NCBI GenBank assembly: GCA_001464385.1
Contig: LNFB01000194.1
Span: forward strand, 1 to 38,832
DNA length: 38,832 bases
Source: Deltaproteobacteria bacterium Ga0077550
Lineage (GTDB): Bacteria; Myxococcota_A; Polyangia; Nannocystales; Nannocystaceae
Reading direction: 5' to 3'
The position numbers and the translations under genes were made by a program. Under the pieces are notes generated by a model that saw only the letters and a list, made by a program, of their open reading frames with translations, made no database searches and was not told the DNA's origin. Below, one piece after another: positions 15,417 through 22,011 of the stretch. Position 1 is the stretch's first letter. Each line of letters begins with the position of its first letter.

Positions 15417-16667
15417 TCACGGATCGCCGGGGCAGCCGCTCGGGACCTCGGCCGGGTTCCCCTCGAGGTCGACGACGCCCTCGACGAACCAGCACATCCT
15501 GAGGATATCCTCGTCCTCGGGGTACTTGCCCGCGGCGAACCGCAGCTCCCCGGCAGTATCGGAGACGGGGCCGCGGAATGGCAGCATTCGCCCCGCCTGC
15601 GTCCGCTCCGAGAGGTCGTCGACCAGCCCCTCGACCTCGATACGAATCGACGAGGGGACGAGATCCTCGTTGATCGGAGCGAGGTAGGTCACGCTCTCGG
15701 CAGGATCGGCGTTCATCTCCTCCCACAGGAAGATGCTCGGCTCCCAGGTGCCCTGTTGGATCTGCGTCAGCACTTTGGTGAGGATCGGGCCCCAGTTCCA
15801 ATACGCACTGGTGAGACAGGTGTCGGGGGCGAACTTACAGCTATCCGCATTGTCGTAGCCGATGGTGTAGATCGGGTTCTCGGCGGTCGACGCGGCATTC
15901 GCGGTCTCGATCGGGATCGTCGTATCGGTCTGACTCAGGATCAGATCGGCCCCGGCGGCGAGGAGTTCCTCGGTCGCAGCGGTCTCGACGGGGGGATCGA
16001 ACCAGGCCCCGACCCAACGAATCATCACCCGCGCCTCGGGGTTCGATGCGGCGACCCCGCGGGCGAACGCATTGGTGTGACTCACCGTCTCGGGGATCGT
16101 CACCGAGCCCACGACCCCGACGACGCCGGTCTTGGTCATCTTCCCCGCCAGGTACCCGGCCTGGTACAGCACCTGGTACATGCGCCCGGAGTAGCTCCCC
16201 AGGTTCGGCCCGGTCTGGAAGCCGTTCACCAGGAGGAATTGCACGTCGGGGTACTTCAGGGCCGCCGCCTGGATGGGGACCAGGAAGTCGAAGCTGGTGC
16301 CGATGATGACATTGTCGCCGCGGGCGACGAATTCGTCGATACGCGCCGGCGCGTCGGTCGCGCTGACCGACGGGGCGAACATCGCCTCGATGCCGAGGGC
16401 CTCGATCACATCGTTGCGGCTCTCGTCGTGGGTCTTGGTCCACCCGTGGTCGCCCACCGGCCCCACGTAGAGCATCCCGACCTGCACGCGGTTGGTGCCG
16501 GTGGGCTCCGAGCAAACGCCCCCCGCCTCGCAGACCGAGCCAGGGCCGAAGAAGTCCGCACATTGGACGTCGTCCTGGCAATCGACGCGCTCGTCCTGGG
16601 CGAGCCCGGCACAGGCCCCGAGCAGGGCAAACGACGTGGTCAGGAGGGAAGATTGAACGGTGCGCAT
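15417..16667 (-). CDS. BMP-family (Med/PnrA-like) substrate-binding lipoprotein with Cys-rich N-terminal module
   Basis: 416 aa. A lipoprotein signal ends in LLGAC with Cys19. Residues ~28-53 form a small Cys-rich module (CQDDVQCADFFGPGSVC then GGVCSE) of the kind often seen on myxobacterial surface proteins. From about 60 on it is a BMP domain: VQVGMLYVGPVGDHGWTKTH, VIIGTSFDFL, MTKTGVVGVVGSVTIPE, TNAFARGVAASNPEA, DLILSQTDTTIPIE, YTIGYDNADSCKFAPD. This family binds nucleosides or related ligands for ABC importers or as receptors. No ABC ATPase or permease is adjacent, so it may be an orphan receptor or use a distant transporter. An N-terminal extension upstream of ATG 16667 lacks signal-peptide character and was rejected. 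It is convergent with the pseudokinase gene (15-bp gap). Confidence 0.9.
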   Translation of the reverse strand: MRTVQSSLLTTSFALLGACAGLAQDERVDCQDDVQCADFFGPGSVCEAGGVCSEPTGTNRVQVGMLYVGPVGDHGWTKTHDESRNDVIEALGIEAMFAPSVSATDAPARIDEFVARGDNVIIGTSFDFLVPIQAAALKYPDVQFLLVNGFQTGPNLGSYSGRMYQVLYQAGYLAGKMTKTGVVGVVGSVTIPETVSHTNAFARGVAASNPEARVMIRWVGAWFDPPVETAATEELLAAGADLILSQTDTTIPIETANAASTAENPIYTIGYDNADSCKFAPDTCLTSAYWNWGPILTKVLTQIQQGTWEPSIFLWEEMNADPAESVTYLAPINEDLVPSSIRIEVEGLVDDLSERTQAGRMLPFRGPVSDTAGELRFAAGKYPEDEDILRMCWFVEGVVDLEGNPAEVPSGCPGDP

Positions 16668-16689
16668 GCCATCGATTCCCGCGTTGGAG

Positions 16690-16726
16690 GCCAGGCCCGA
16701 CGGCGCCCGAGAACGCGGGCGTCGGG
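16690..16726 (-). promoter_or_regulatory. Hairpin in the 5' leader of the BMP lipoprotein gene
   Basis: On the minus strand CCCGACGCCCG is followed by CGTTCT and then CGGGCGCCGTCGGG. The arms pair with a small bulge into a strong hairpin located between the TATGAT hexamer and the ATG. A second inverted repeat, CCCGCGTT (16678-16685) and AACGCGGG (16712-16719), overlaps it and could compete. Alternative pairing is possible but unproven. Confidence 0.35.
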
Positions 16727-16737
16727 AAACCGAAACC

Positions 16738-16743
16738 ATCATA
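16738..16743 (-). promoter_or_regulatory. -10 element TATGAT of the BMP lipoprotein gene
   Basis: TATGAT on the minus strand matches the sigma-70 -10 consensus at 5 of 6 positions. At 17 nt upstream is TCGCAA (3 of 6 to TTGACA). Initiation here would give a leader of about 65 nt containing the hairpin at 16690-16726. Confidence 0.4.
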
Positions 16744-16893
16744 TAGGGTCGCGCGGAGATTTGCGATGGACGACCGCGGCCCGTGCGCTCGGCGAACCGT
16801 GCTGGCTACGCGTCCGGGGCGCGTCGTGGCGTTTTGCCTCGACGAATTGACGACCCCGAGGGCGCGACGGACCATCGCCCCGTGACCCACCGA

Positions 16894-17796
16894 ATGCCGT
16901 GCGTCCCCGAACCGCCCAGCACGCCGGCGATGCTCGCGGCCGTCACCGACGCCATGGGGAGCATGCACCGCAACCAGGTGCACCGCGATCGCTGGCCCGA
17001 CTTCGCCGCGTTCGCCTCCGCGGACTACGACGAACCGATGCGCCGCGCGGCGGCCGTGCAGTGGGCCGGGCGCGCCCGGGCGGAGCACGGCAGCATCGTG
17101 CAATTCACGCAGCTCGCCCACGCCCTGGCCTGCGTGCGCGCGCCCCTGGCGTGGACGGGGGCCCTCGCCCGCCTCATCACCGACGAGGTCCGCCACGCCG
17201 AGCTGTGCGCGCAGATGGCCCAGACGTGCTGGCCCGAGGGCATCGACCGCGAGCCCGCGGTCTTCGCCTGGCCGAGCCCGTCGCTGCCGTGGGCCGCGCC
17301 GCCGCCCGCCGACGACGCGGCCGCGCTGTGGTGCTGGGCGGCCGAGGCGATCGCCGTCGCGTGCTGCCTCGGCGAGACCCTGAGCCGCCCGATGCTCGAG
17401 GCGATCGCGGTCGTCGCCACGTGCCCCGTCGCCGAGGCCTGCGCGCGGCAGATCCTCCGCGACGAGCACTTGCACGCCGCGTTCGGCTGGCAGGCCCTGT
17501 CCGACATCGTCCCGCGCCTCGACGACGACGCGCGCGCCCGCGTGCACCGCTGCCTCGCGCGATCGCTCGCCGGCTTCCAGGCGTCGACGGCGTGCGGCAT
17601 CGAGGTCGCCGAGGTCGCCGGACAGGCGATCGAGATCGTCCGCGGCGGCCCCAACCTCGGGACGCTGAGCGACCTGCAGTACGCGATGATCTTCTACGCG
17701 ACGCTCGAGACCGAGATCCTGCCGCAGCTCGACGCCCTCGGCCTCGACGGCGCGGGGGCGTGGGCCGAGCGCTACGCCGCGGCCGGGCCCACGTAG
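16894..17796 (+). CDS. Ferritin-like diiron protein
   Basis: 300 aa. The four-helix diiron signature is complete: Glu64 (RARAEHGS), Glu98-x2-His101 (TDEVRHAEL), Glu161 (CLGETLSR) and Glu191-x2-His194 (RDEHLHAAF). Spacing fits the ferritin-like superfamily of oxidases, oxygenases and de-metallating enzymes. The substrate is not identifiable. The two iron-binding halves are separated by a Trp/Pro-rich loop (about 124-145). The start is uncertain: ATG 16894 was chosen, GTG 16882 adds four residues, and the upstream frame lacks similarity. It overlaps the citrate synthase gene tail to tail by 25 bp (17772-17796), so their mRNAs are complementary at the 3' ends. Confidence 0.85.
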   Translation: MPCVPEPPSTPAMLAAVTDAMGSMHRNQVHRDRWPDFAAFASADYDEPMRRAAAVQWAGRARAEHGSIVQFTQLAHALACVRAPLAWTGALARLITDEVRHAELCAQMAQTCWPEGIDREPAVFAWPSPSLPWAAPPPADDAAALWCWAAEAIAVACCLGETLSRPMLEAIAVVATCPVAEACARQILRDEHLHAAFGWQALSDIVPRLDDDARARVHRCLARSLAGFQASTACGIEVAEVAGQAIEIVRGGPNLGTLSDLQYAMIFYATLETEILPQLDALGLDGAGAWAERYAAAGPT

Positions 17797-18863
17797 CGCG
17801 ACTGCGGCCGGATGAGGCGGCCGCACGCGCGCTGCTCGGCGATATGCGCGAGCCAGCCGGCGACCCGGCCGCAGGCGAACACGCACGCGAAGGCGCCGCG
17901 TGGCAGGCCGACCGCCTCGAGCACCACCGCGGTGTAGAACTCGACGTTGGCCCGGAGCGCGCGATCGGGGTGACGCGCGGTGAGCAGCGTCGTCGCCTCG
18001 CGCTCCACCGCGCGGGCGAGCGCGAGCCGACGGCCCACCGCGCCGTGGCGCTCGAGCACGGCCAGCGCCGACTCGAGCGCGGCGGCCCGGGGATCGCGGA
18101 CCCGATACACGCGGTGCCCCATGCCCATGATGCGTCGGCCCGCCGCGAGCTCGGCGACGAGCCACGCGTGCGCGGCCTCGGGCTCGCCGATCGCGTCGAG
18201 CATGTCGAGCACCGGCCCTGGCGCGCCGCCGTGCAGCGGCCCCTTGAGCGCCCCGATCGCGGCGACGACCGCCGACACGGCGTCGGATCCCGTCGACGTC
18301 ACCACCCGCGCCGCGAACGTCGACGCGTTCATGCCGTGGTCGCACACCGTCACGAGGTAGCGCGCCAGCGCGTCGGTCATCGCCGGCGAGGGCGCCGTAC
18401 CGGTGGCGAGGCGCAGCAGATCGGCGACGTGCGGGGCGGTCGCGTCGGGGTCGAGCCACGGAGCGTCGGCGCGCGTGCGGATCCACCCCGCGGTGGCGAC
18501 CGCGACGGTGGCGACGAGATCGACCGGCTCGGCGCCCGTGAGGCCCGCGACCGCGGCCCGCAGCGCGTCCATCGGGTCGGACAGGTGGACCCACGCGTCC
18601 CGACGCGCCCGCAGCTCGCGGTCCGCCCGCACCCGCGCCGCCCCGAGGGCAGCCGAGAGCGCCGCGGGCTCGGTGGGCCCCGCGACCCCGCCGGCCTGCC
18701 ACAGGGCCGTCACCACCGCCTCGAAGCCCACCTCGGCGAGCTCGTCGAGCGAGCGCCCGGCGAGCACGAGACGGCCACGTTCGCCGTCCACATCGGAGAT
18801 CGCGGTGTGGGCGGCGATCACCTGGTCGAGTCCATCGGCATGCACGCGTTCGCGGAGTTCCAT
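17772..18863 (-). CDS. Citrate synthase family protein
   Basis: 363 aa from ATG 18863; GTG 18878 would add five residues. Citrate synthase landmarks are present: VCDHGMNASTFAAR (His176), GPLHGGAP (His211) and MGMGHRVYRVRDPRA (His250). The segment equivalent to the catalytic Asp motif NVDFY reads NVEFY, with Glu308 in the Asp position. That may be normal for this branch or may lower activity. It condenses acetyl-CoA or propionyl-CoA with oxaloacetate, or a related reaction; the substrate is not resolved. The C-terminus (QRACGRLIRPQSRYVGP) matches the divergent paralogue (QRAAGFLLRPRARYVGA), so the two are paired paralogues. Only 43 bp separate the two start codons. Confidence 0.88.
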   Translation of the reverse strand: MELRERVHADGLDQVIAAHTAISDVDGERGRLVLAGRSLDELAEVGFEAVVTALWQAGGVAGPTEPAALSAALGAARVRADRELRARRDAWVHLSDPMDALRAAVAGLTGAEPVDLVATVAVATAGWIRTRADAPWLDPDATAPHVADLLRLATGTAPSPAMTDALARYLVTVCDHGMNASTFAARVVTSTGSDAVSAVVAAIGALKGPLHGGAPGPVLDMLDAIGEPEAAHAWLVAELAAGRRIMGMGHRVYRVRDPRAAALESALAVLERHGAVGRRLALARAVEREATTLLTARHPDRALRANVEFYTAVVLEAVGLPRGAFACVFACGRVAGWLAHIAEQRACGRLIRPQSRYVGPAAA

Positions 18864-18868
18864 CTCGG

Positions 18869-18897
18869 TTGGCACCACCTTCGTCCGCTGGTCTAAT
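18869..18897 (+). promoter_or_regulatory. Near-consensus promoter of the HTH-citrate synthase gene
   Basis: TTGGCA (18869-18874, 5 of 6) and TCTAAT (18892-18897, 5 of 6) are separated by exactly 17 bp. The -10 ends 9 nt before ATG 18907, predicting transcription from about 3 nt upstream of the start codon. This is the best two-part promoter in the window. It overlaps the 5' end of the divergent citrate synthase gene. Confidence 0.6.
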
Positions 18898-18906
18898 GCC
18901 GCCGCG

Positions 18907-20142
18907 ATGGTTGATCAACGTAGAATCGACAATCAACGATCGAGGCTCGACGCCCGCGCCGCCGCGAGCCGACTCGGCGTCGACGTGCGCACGCTCTACG
19001 CCTACGCCGCGCGCGGGCTGGTGCGGAGCTACCCCGGCGGCCAGGGTCGCAAGCACGTCTACGAGCGCGAGGACATCGAGCGGCTGCTCGCCCGCAAGCA
19101 GGCGCGATCGGGGCACGGCGCGGTGGCGGCCGGCGCCCTGCGCTTCGGCGAGCCGGTGCTGGACTCGGCGATCACCGCGCTGACGCCCGCGGGGATCCGC
19201 TACTGCGGTCACGGACTCGACGCGCTGTTGTCGGCCCAGGTGCCCTACGAGCGCGTCGCCGAGCTGCTGTGGACCGGCGCACTCCCGACGGAGACGACGC
19301 CGATGCGAGCCGCTGCGCTGCCGTGGTCGCGGATCGACGCCGTGCTCCCCGAGCGGGCCACGGTCCTCCCGCGGCTCGGCGCCATCGCGGCGGTGCTCGC
19401 CGCCGACTCGGGGCGCGCGGAGAAGGAGCCGCTCGCCGCCGCACGCACCATCATCGCGACGCTGGCGATCGGCCTCGCCGGCCGTGATCCCGCGCGGGCC
19501 CGGCAGGCGCTCCGGGGCTCGAGCCTCGCCGCCAGCGTCGCGCTCGCGCTCGGTCGCGACCCGCGTCCCGAGCTCGTGGATGCGATCGACGTCGCACTCG
19601 TCGTGAGCGCCGATCACGAGCTCAACGCCTCGACGTTCGCCGTGCGGGTCGCCGCCTCGACGGGTGCGTCGCTCGCGGCCTGCGTCGCGACGGGCCTGCA
19701 GGTGATGACCGGCCCGCGCCACGGCGGCGCCTCGCGCCTCCTCGAGGACTGGCTGCGCCGCGCCGGGCCAGCCGCGCGCGTCGCCGCCCACCTGCGCGAG
19801 CACCTGCGCCGCGGCGAGTCGGTGCCGGGCTTCGGACATCCGCTCTACCCCGCCGGGGATCCGCGGGCCGTCGCGCTGCTCGCCCGCGCCGCACGCCTGC
19901 GATCGCGCGGCGCTCGATGGCGCGGAGTGCAGGCCCTCGTCGAGGCGATGGCACGCAACGACCACGACGCGCCCAACCTCGACGCGGGGCTCGTCGCCCT
20001 CGGCGCGGCCCTCTCGCTACCCCTGGGCACCGTGGGCGGGTTGTTCGCGCTGGGTCGCTGCGCCGGTTGGATCGCCCACGCCCTCGAGCAACGCGCGGCC
20101 GGATTCCTCCTGCGACCGCGGGCGCGCTACGTCGGGGCTTGA
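18907..20142 (+). CDS. Citrate synthase family protein with N-terminal MerR/excisionase-type DNA-binding domain
   Basis: 411 aa. Residues about 13-65 form a winged helix-turn-helix: LDARAAASRLGVDVRTLYAY, then GLVRSYPGGQGRKHVYERED. The rest is citrate synthase with the catalytic set retained: SADHELNASTF, GPRHGGAS, GFGHPLYPAGDPRA and NLDAGL (Asp). Such HTH-citrate synthase fusions are a known protein family without a well-defined role. The arrangement suggests a metabolite-responsive autoregulator: a near-consensus promoter sits directly upstream and the palindrome GTTGATCAAC covers codons 2-5. The enzyme domain could sense acyl-CoA or oxaloacetate and control both divergent genes. That function is inference. 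Confidence 0.9.
   Translation: MVDQRRIDNQRSRLDARAAASRLGVDVRTLYAYAARGLVRSYPGGQGRKHVYEREDIERLLARKQARSGHGAVAAGALRFGEPVLDSAITALTPAGIRYCGHGLDALLSAQVPYERVAELLWTGALPTETTPMRAAALPWSRIDAVLPERATVLPRLGAIAAVLAADSGRAEKEPLAAARTIIATLAIGLAGRDPARARQALRGSSLAASVALALGRDPRPELVDAIDVALVVSADHELNASTFAVRVAASTGASLAACVATGLQVMTGPRHGGASRLLEDWLRRAGPAARVAAHLREHLRRGESVPGFGHPLYPAGDPRAVALLARAARLRSRGARWRGVQALVEAMARNDHDAPNLDAGLVALGAALSLPLGTVGGLFALGRCAGWIAHALEQRAAGFLLRPRARYVGA
18910..18938. promoter_or_regulatory. Palindrome GTTGATCAAC plus repeated ATCAACG at the start of the HTH-citrate synthase gene
   Basis: GTTGATCAAC (18910-18919) is a perfect 10-bp palindrome immediately after the ATG. ATCAACG recurs at 18914-18920 and 18932-18938, 18 bp apart. 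The stretch is AT-rich compared with its surroundings even though it is coding. It would lie at about +7 to +35 of the predicted transcript, suited to an operator that blocks transcription. Confidence 0.4.
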
Positions 20143-20158
20143 GCGCGACGACGCCTGA

Positions 20159-20581
20159 TCACGGCGCGAGGATCGTGAGCACGTCGCCGTCGAGCATCCA
20201 GTCGTACACCGTGAGTCCCTGGGGCGCGGGGCCTGACGTGCGCGCTCCCTCGAGCGTGAACACGGCGCCGTGGCACGGGCAGCGCCAGCCGCCGCCGCTG
20301 CGCGTGACGCCGCAGTTCTGGTGGCTGCACTCGGTCCCGGTGACCTCGAACGTCTCGGCGTCGATGCGGGTGACCGCGATCGGGCGCAGCGTGCCCGCGT
20401 CGATCAACACCGACTCCCCGACGTTGGCCAGGCCCGCGTGCTCCGACAGCAGCACCTCGTGGTCGGCCGACAGGACGTCGAGGTTGCCGTCGGACGCGGT
20501 GCACCCGACGCACGCGGCGGCCCCCGTGAGGGCCACGGCGTGGGCGAAGCGACGGCGGGTCAGGGAATCGGTGGGGACCAT
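20159..20581 (-). CDS. Rieske [2Fe-2S] lipoprotein
   Basis: 140 aa. The N-terminus TRRRFAHAVALTG has a Tat-like twin-arginine motif followed by a lipobox (ACVGC, Cys27), so it is probably folded before export and lipid-anchored. The Rieske motif is complete: Cys85-x-His87 (CSHQNC) and Cys101-x2-His104 (CPCHG). Cys90 and Cys103 are placed to form the disulfide of high-potential bc-type Rieske proteins. It should carry single electrons on the periplasmic side. It lies 74 bp downstream of a c-heme lipoprotein gene on the same strand, a plausible redox partner. No cytochrome b is nearby. The start is supported by TAGCTT 8 nt upstream. Confidence 0.92.
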   Translation of the reverse strand: MVPTDSLTRRRFAHAVALTGAAACVGCTASDGNLDVLSADHEVLLSEHAGLANVGESVLIDAGTLRPIAVTRIDAETFEVTGTECSHQNCGVTRSGGGWRCPCHGAVFTLEGARTSGPAPQGLTVYDWMLDGDVLTILAP

Positions 20582-20589
20582 CGGAGTGG

Positions 20590-20595
20590 AAGCTA
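20590..20595 (-). promoter_or_regulatory. TANNNT hexamer, 8 nt before the Rieske gene
   Basis: TAGCTT on the minus strand, 8 nt from ATG 20581, no Shine-Dalgarno. It suggests that the Rieske gene can be transcribed separately from the heme lipoprotein gene upstream. Confidence 0.35.
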
Positions 20596-20655
20596 GCACC
20601 CACGCAGCGCGCGGCGAGAAGTGCACCACCGCAGTCATTGCGGCCGCAGGCCCCC

Positions 20656-21354
20656 TCACGGACAGCGCGGGTCGCCGTTCTGCAGCATCTCGATGAGGTC
20701 GGGACCGATCGGCAGCGGCGCGCAGCCGTGGTCGGTCTCGCACACCAGGTCCCACTGTGGCTCGGCCGCGGAGTGGCAGTCGAAGCAGTTGCCGCCGAAC
20801 TGGTTCACGACGCGCGTGGCACCGCGCGCGAGGATCTCGGTGCCGTCGGCCGAGGTCGCCAACGAGAAGAACTCCCAGTCGTTGGTCTCGGGCGACCAGC
20901 CCACCGCGCGCTTGACCATCGCCTCGCCCGGGATGAGCTGGATGACGGTGCCCACGGGATAGACGCCGCCGTCCGGCGACTCCGCGACGGCGAGCGCCTC
21001 GTCGAGGTGACCGAGCAGGTTGGTGATCCGGAAGCGCCGCACGAGCTCCCAGTCGAGCACGCACACGAAGTCCTCGGGCGTCATGTCGAGATCCTCGCCG
21101 ACGACGCCGGTGGTGCCCGAGGTGTCCGCGGCGTCGGTGGTGGCCTCCGACGCGCCGGTGGTCGACGCGGTGCCGCTCGTCGAGCCCGCGGCGCCCGACG
21201 TCTCGTCCGCACCACCGCTGGTCGACTCGGTCGACGCCGCGCCACCGCTCGAGCCCGTGGAGCCGCCGATACCGTCGCCGTCGGAGTCGCTCGCGCACGC
21301 GAGCGCGGCACACAAGAGGACGAGGGTCGGGACGCGAGATCGGGGCGCGGACAT
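20656..21354 (-). CDS. c-type heme lipoprotein (cytochrome P460-like)
   Basis: 232 aa. The signal peptide ends in AALAC with Cys20. A tether of Ser/Thr/Gly/Ala/Glu runs from about 23 to 85. The folded domain (90-232) has YPVGTVIQLIPGEAMVKRAV, then NDWEFFSLATSADG, and one heme-binding motif CFDCH (Cys190, Cys193, His194) followed by PQWDLVCETDHGC. The order of a GTV strand, a Lys, a WEFF strand and a late CxxCH is like cytochrome P460-type proteins, but this assignment is moderate. The CETDHGC segment probably adds a disulfide. Likely a periplasmic-face redox protein working with the Rieske protein downstream. Confidence 0.8.
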   Translation of the reverse strand: MSAPRSRVPTLVLLCAALACASDSDGDGIGGSTGSSGGAASTESTSGGADETSGAAGSTSGTASTTGASEATTDAADTSGTTGVVGEDLDMTPEDFVCVLDWELVRRFRITNLLGHLDEALAVAESPDGGVYPVGTVIQLIPGEAMVKRAVGWSPETNDWEFFSLATSADGTEILARGATRVVNQFGGNCFDCHSAAEPQWDLVCETDHGCAPLPIGPDLIEMLQNGDPRCP

Positions 21355-21361
21355 CGGGCGG

Positions 21362-21367
21362 ACAGTA
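21362..21367 (-). promoter_or_regulatory. TANNNT hexamer, 7 nt before the heme lipoprotein gene
   Basis: TACTGT on the minus strand, 7 nt from ATG 21354. The intervening bases CCGCCCG cannot act as a Shine-Dalgarno. Confidence 0.35.
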
Positions 21368-21417
21368 GCCGGATTCGTCGACCGCGGGGCCGCCCGGTGG
21401 GGCTCTCCGCGGCGTGC

Positions 21418-21423
21418 TACGCT
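21418..21423 (+). promoter_or_regulatory. TANNNT hexamer, 10 nt before the Uma2 gene
   Basis: TACGCT ends 10 nt before ATG 21434. With the opposite-strand hexamer at 21362-21367 it places two divergent initiation sites within a 79-bp intergenic region. Confidence 0.35.
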
Positions 21424-21433
21424 GGCCACGGAC

Positions 21434-22003
21434 ATGCGCGCGGCGCTCCGACCCCGGTACACGTTCGCCGAGTACCTCGAGATCGAGGCCCTCAGCCGCG
21501 AGGTCAAGCACGAGTACGTCGGCGGCGAGGTGTTCGCGATGGCCGGCGGATCGGTCGAGCACTCCGCCCTCGCGACCGCGGTGGTCGGCCTGTTGTTCGC
21601 CCACCTCCGCGACACCGCATGTCGCCCCCATGGGTCGGATCTCCGGATCAGCATCCCCGCGGCGGACGTGGCGACCTACGCGGACGCCGTCGTCGTCTGC
21701 GAGCCGGTCGAGCGCGACCCACAGTCTCAGAGCCACGTCACCAACCCCCGTGTCGTGGTCGAGGTCCTGAGCCCTACGACCGAGCGCTACGATCGCGAGC
21801 AGAAGCGGCTCTACTACCAGCAGATCCCGGCGCTGTCCGAGTACGTCCTCGTCGCGCAGGACCGTCGTCGTGTCGAGGTGTGGCGGCGCGTCGACGATCA
21901 ATGGACGTACAGCAGCCACGGCGCCGGGGACCGAGCCCCGCTGCCGTCGATCGGGTTCGCCCTCGAGGTCGACGAGCTCTACACCGCGGCGGGCGTCGCG
22001 TAG
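21434..22003 (+). CDS. Uma2 family PD-(D/E)XK nuclease-fold protein
   Basis: 189 aa, the full family length. The N-terminus YTFAEYLEIEALSREVKHEY and GGEVFAMAGGSVEHSALA are typical of Uma2/DUF820. The nuclease core follows: a Pro/Asp strand (TYADAVVVCE) and the acidic strand VVVEVLSPTTERYDREQK, supplying Asp, Glu and Lys for a metal site. Uma2 proteins are common in multiple copies in cyanobacteria and myxobacteria, and their biological role is poorly defined. It is monocistronic here, and the convergent neighbour (lipid-kinase-like gene) begins 8 bp after the stop. No toxin-antitoxin partner is seen. Confidence 0.9.
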   Translation: MRAALRPRYTFAEYLEIEALSREVKHEYVGGEVFAMAGGSVEHSALATAVVGLLFAHLRDTACRPHGSDLRISIPAADVATYADAVVVCEPVERDPQSQSHVTNPRVVVEVLSPTTERYDREQKRLYYQQIPALSEYVLVAQDRRRVEVWRRVDDQWTYSSHGAGDRAPLPSIGFALEVDELYTAAGVA

Positions 22004-22011
22004 CCGCCGCG

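Noticed and set aside
15841..19965. A 1374-codon minus-strand frame crossing several genes
   Set aside because: It has no recognisable domain and runs antisense or out of frame to the BMP, diiron and citrate synthase genes, all of which show intact motifs.
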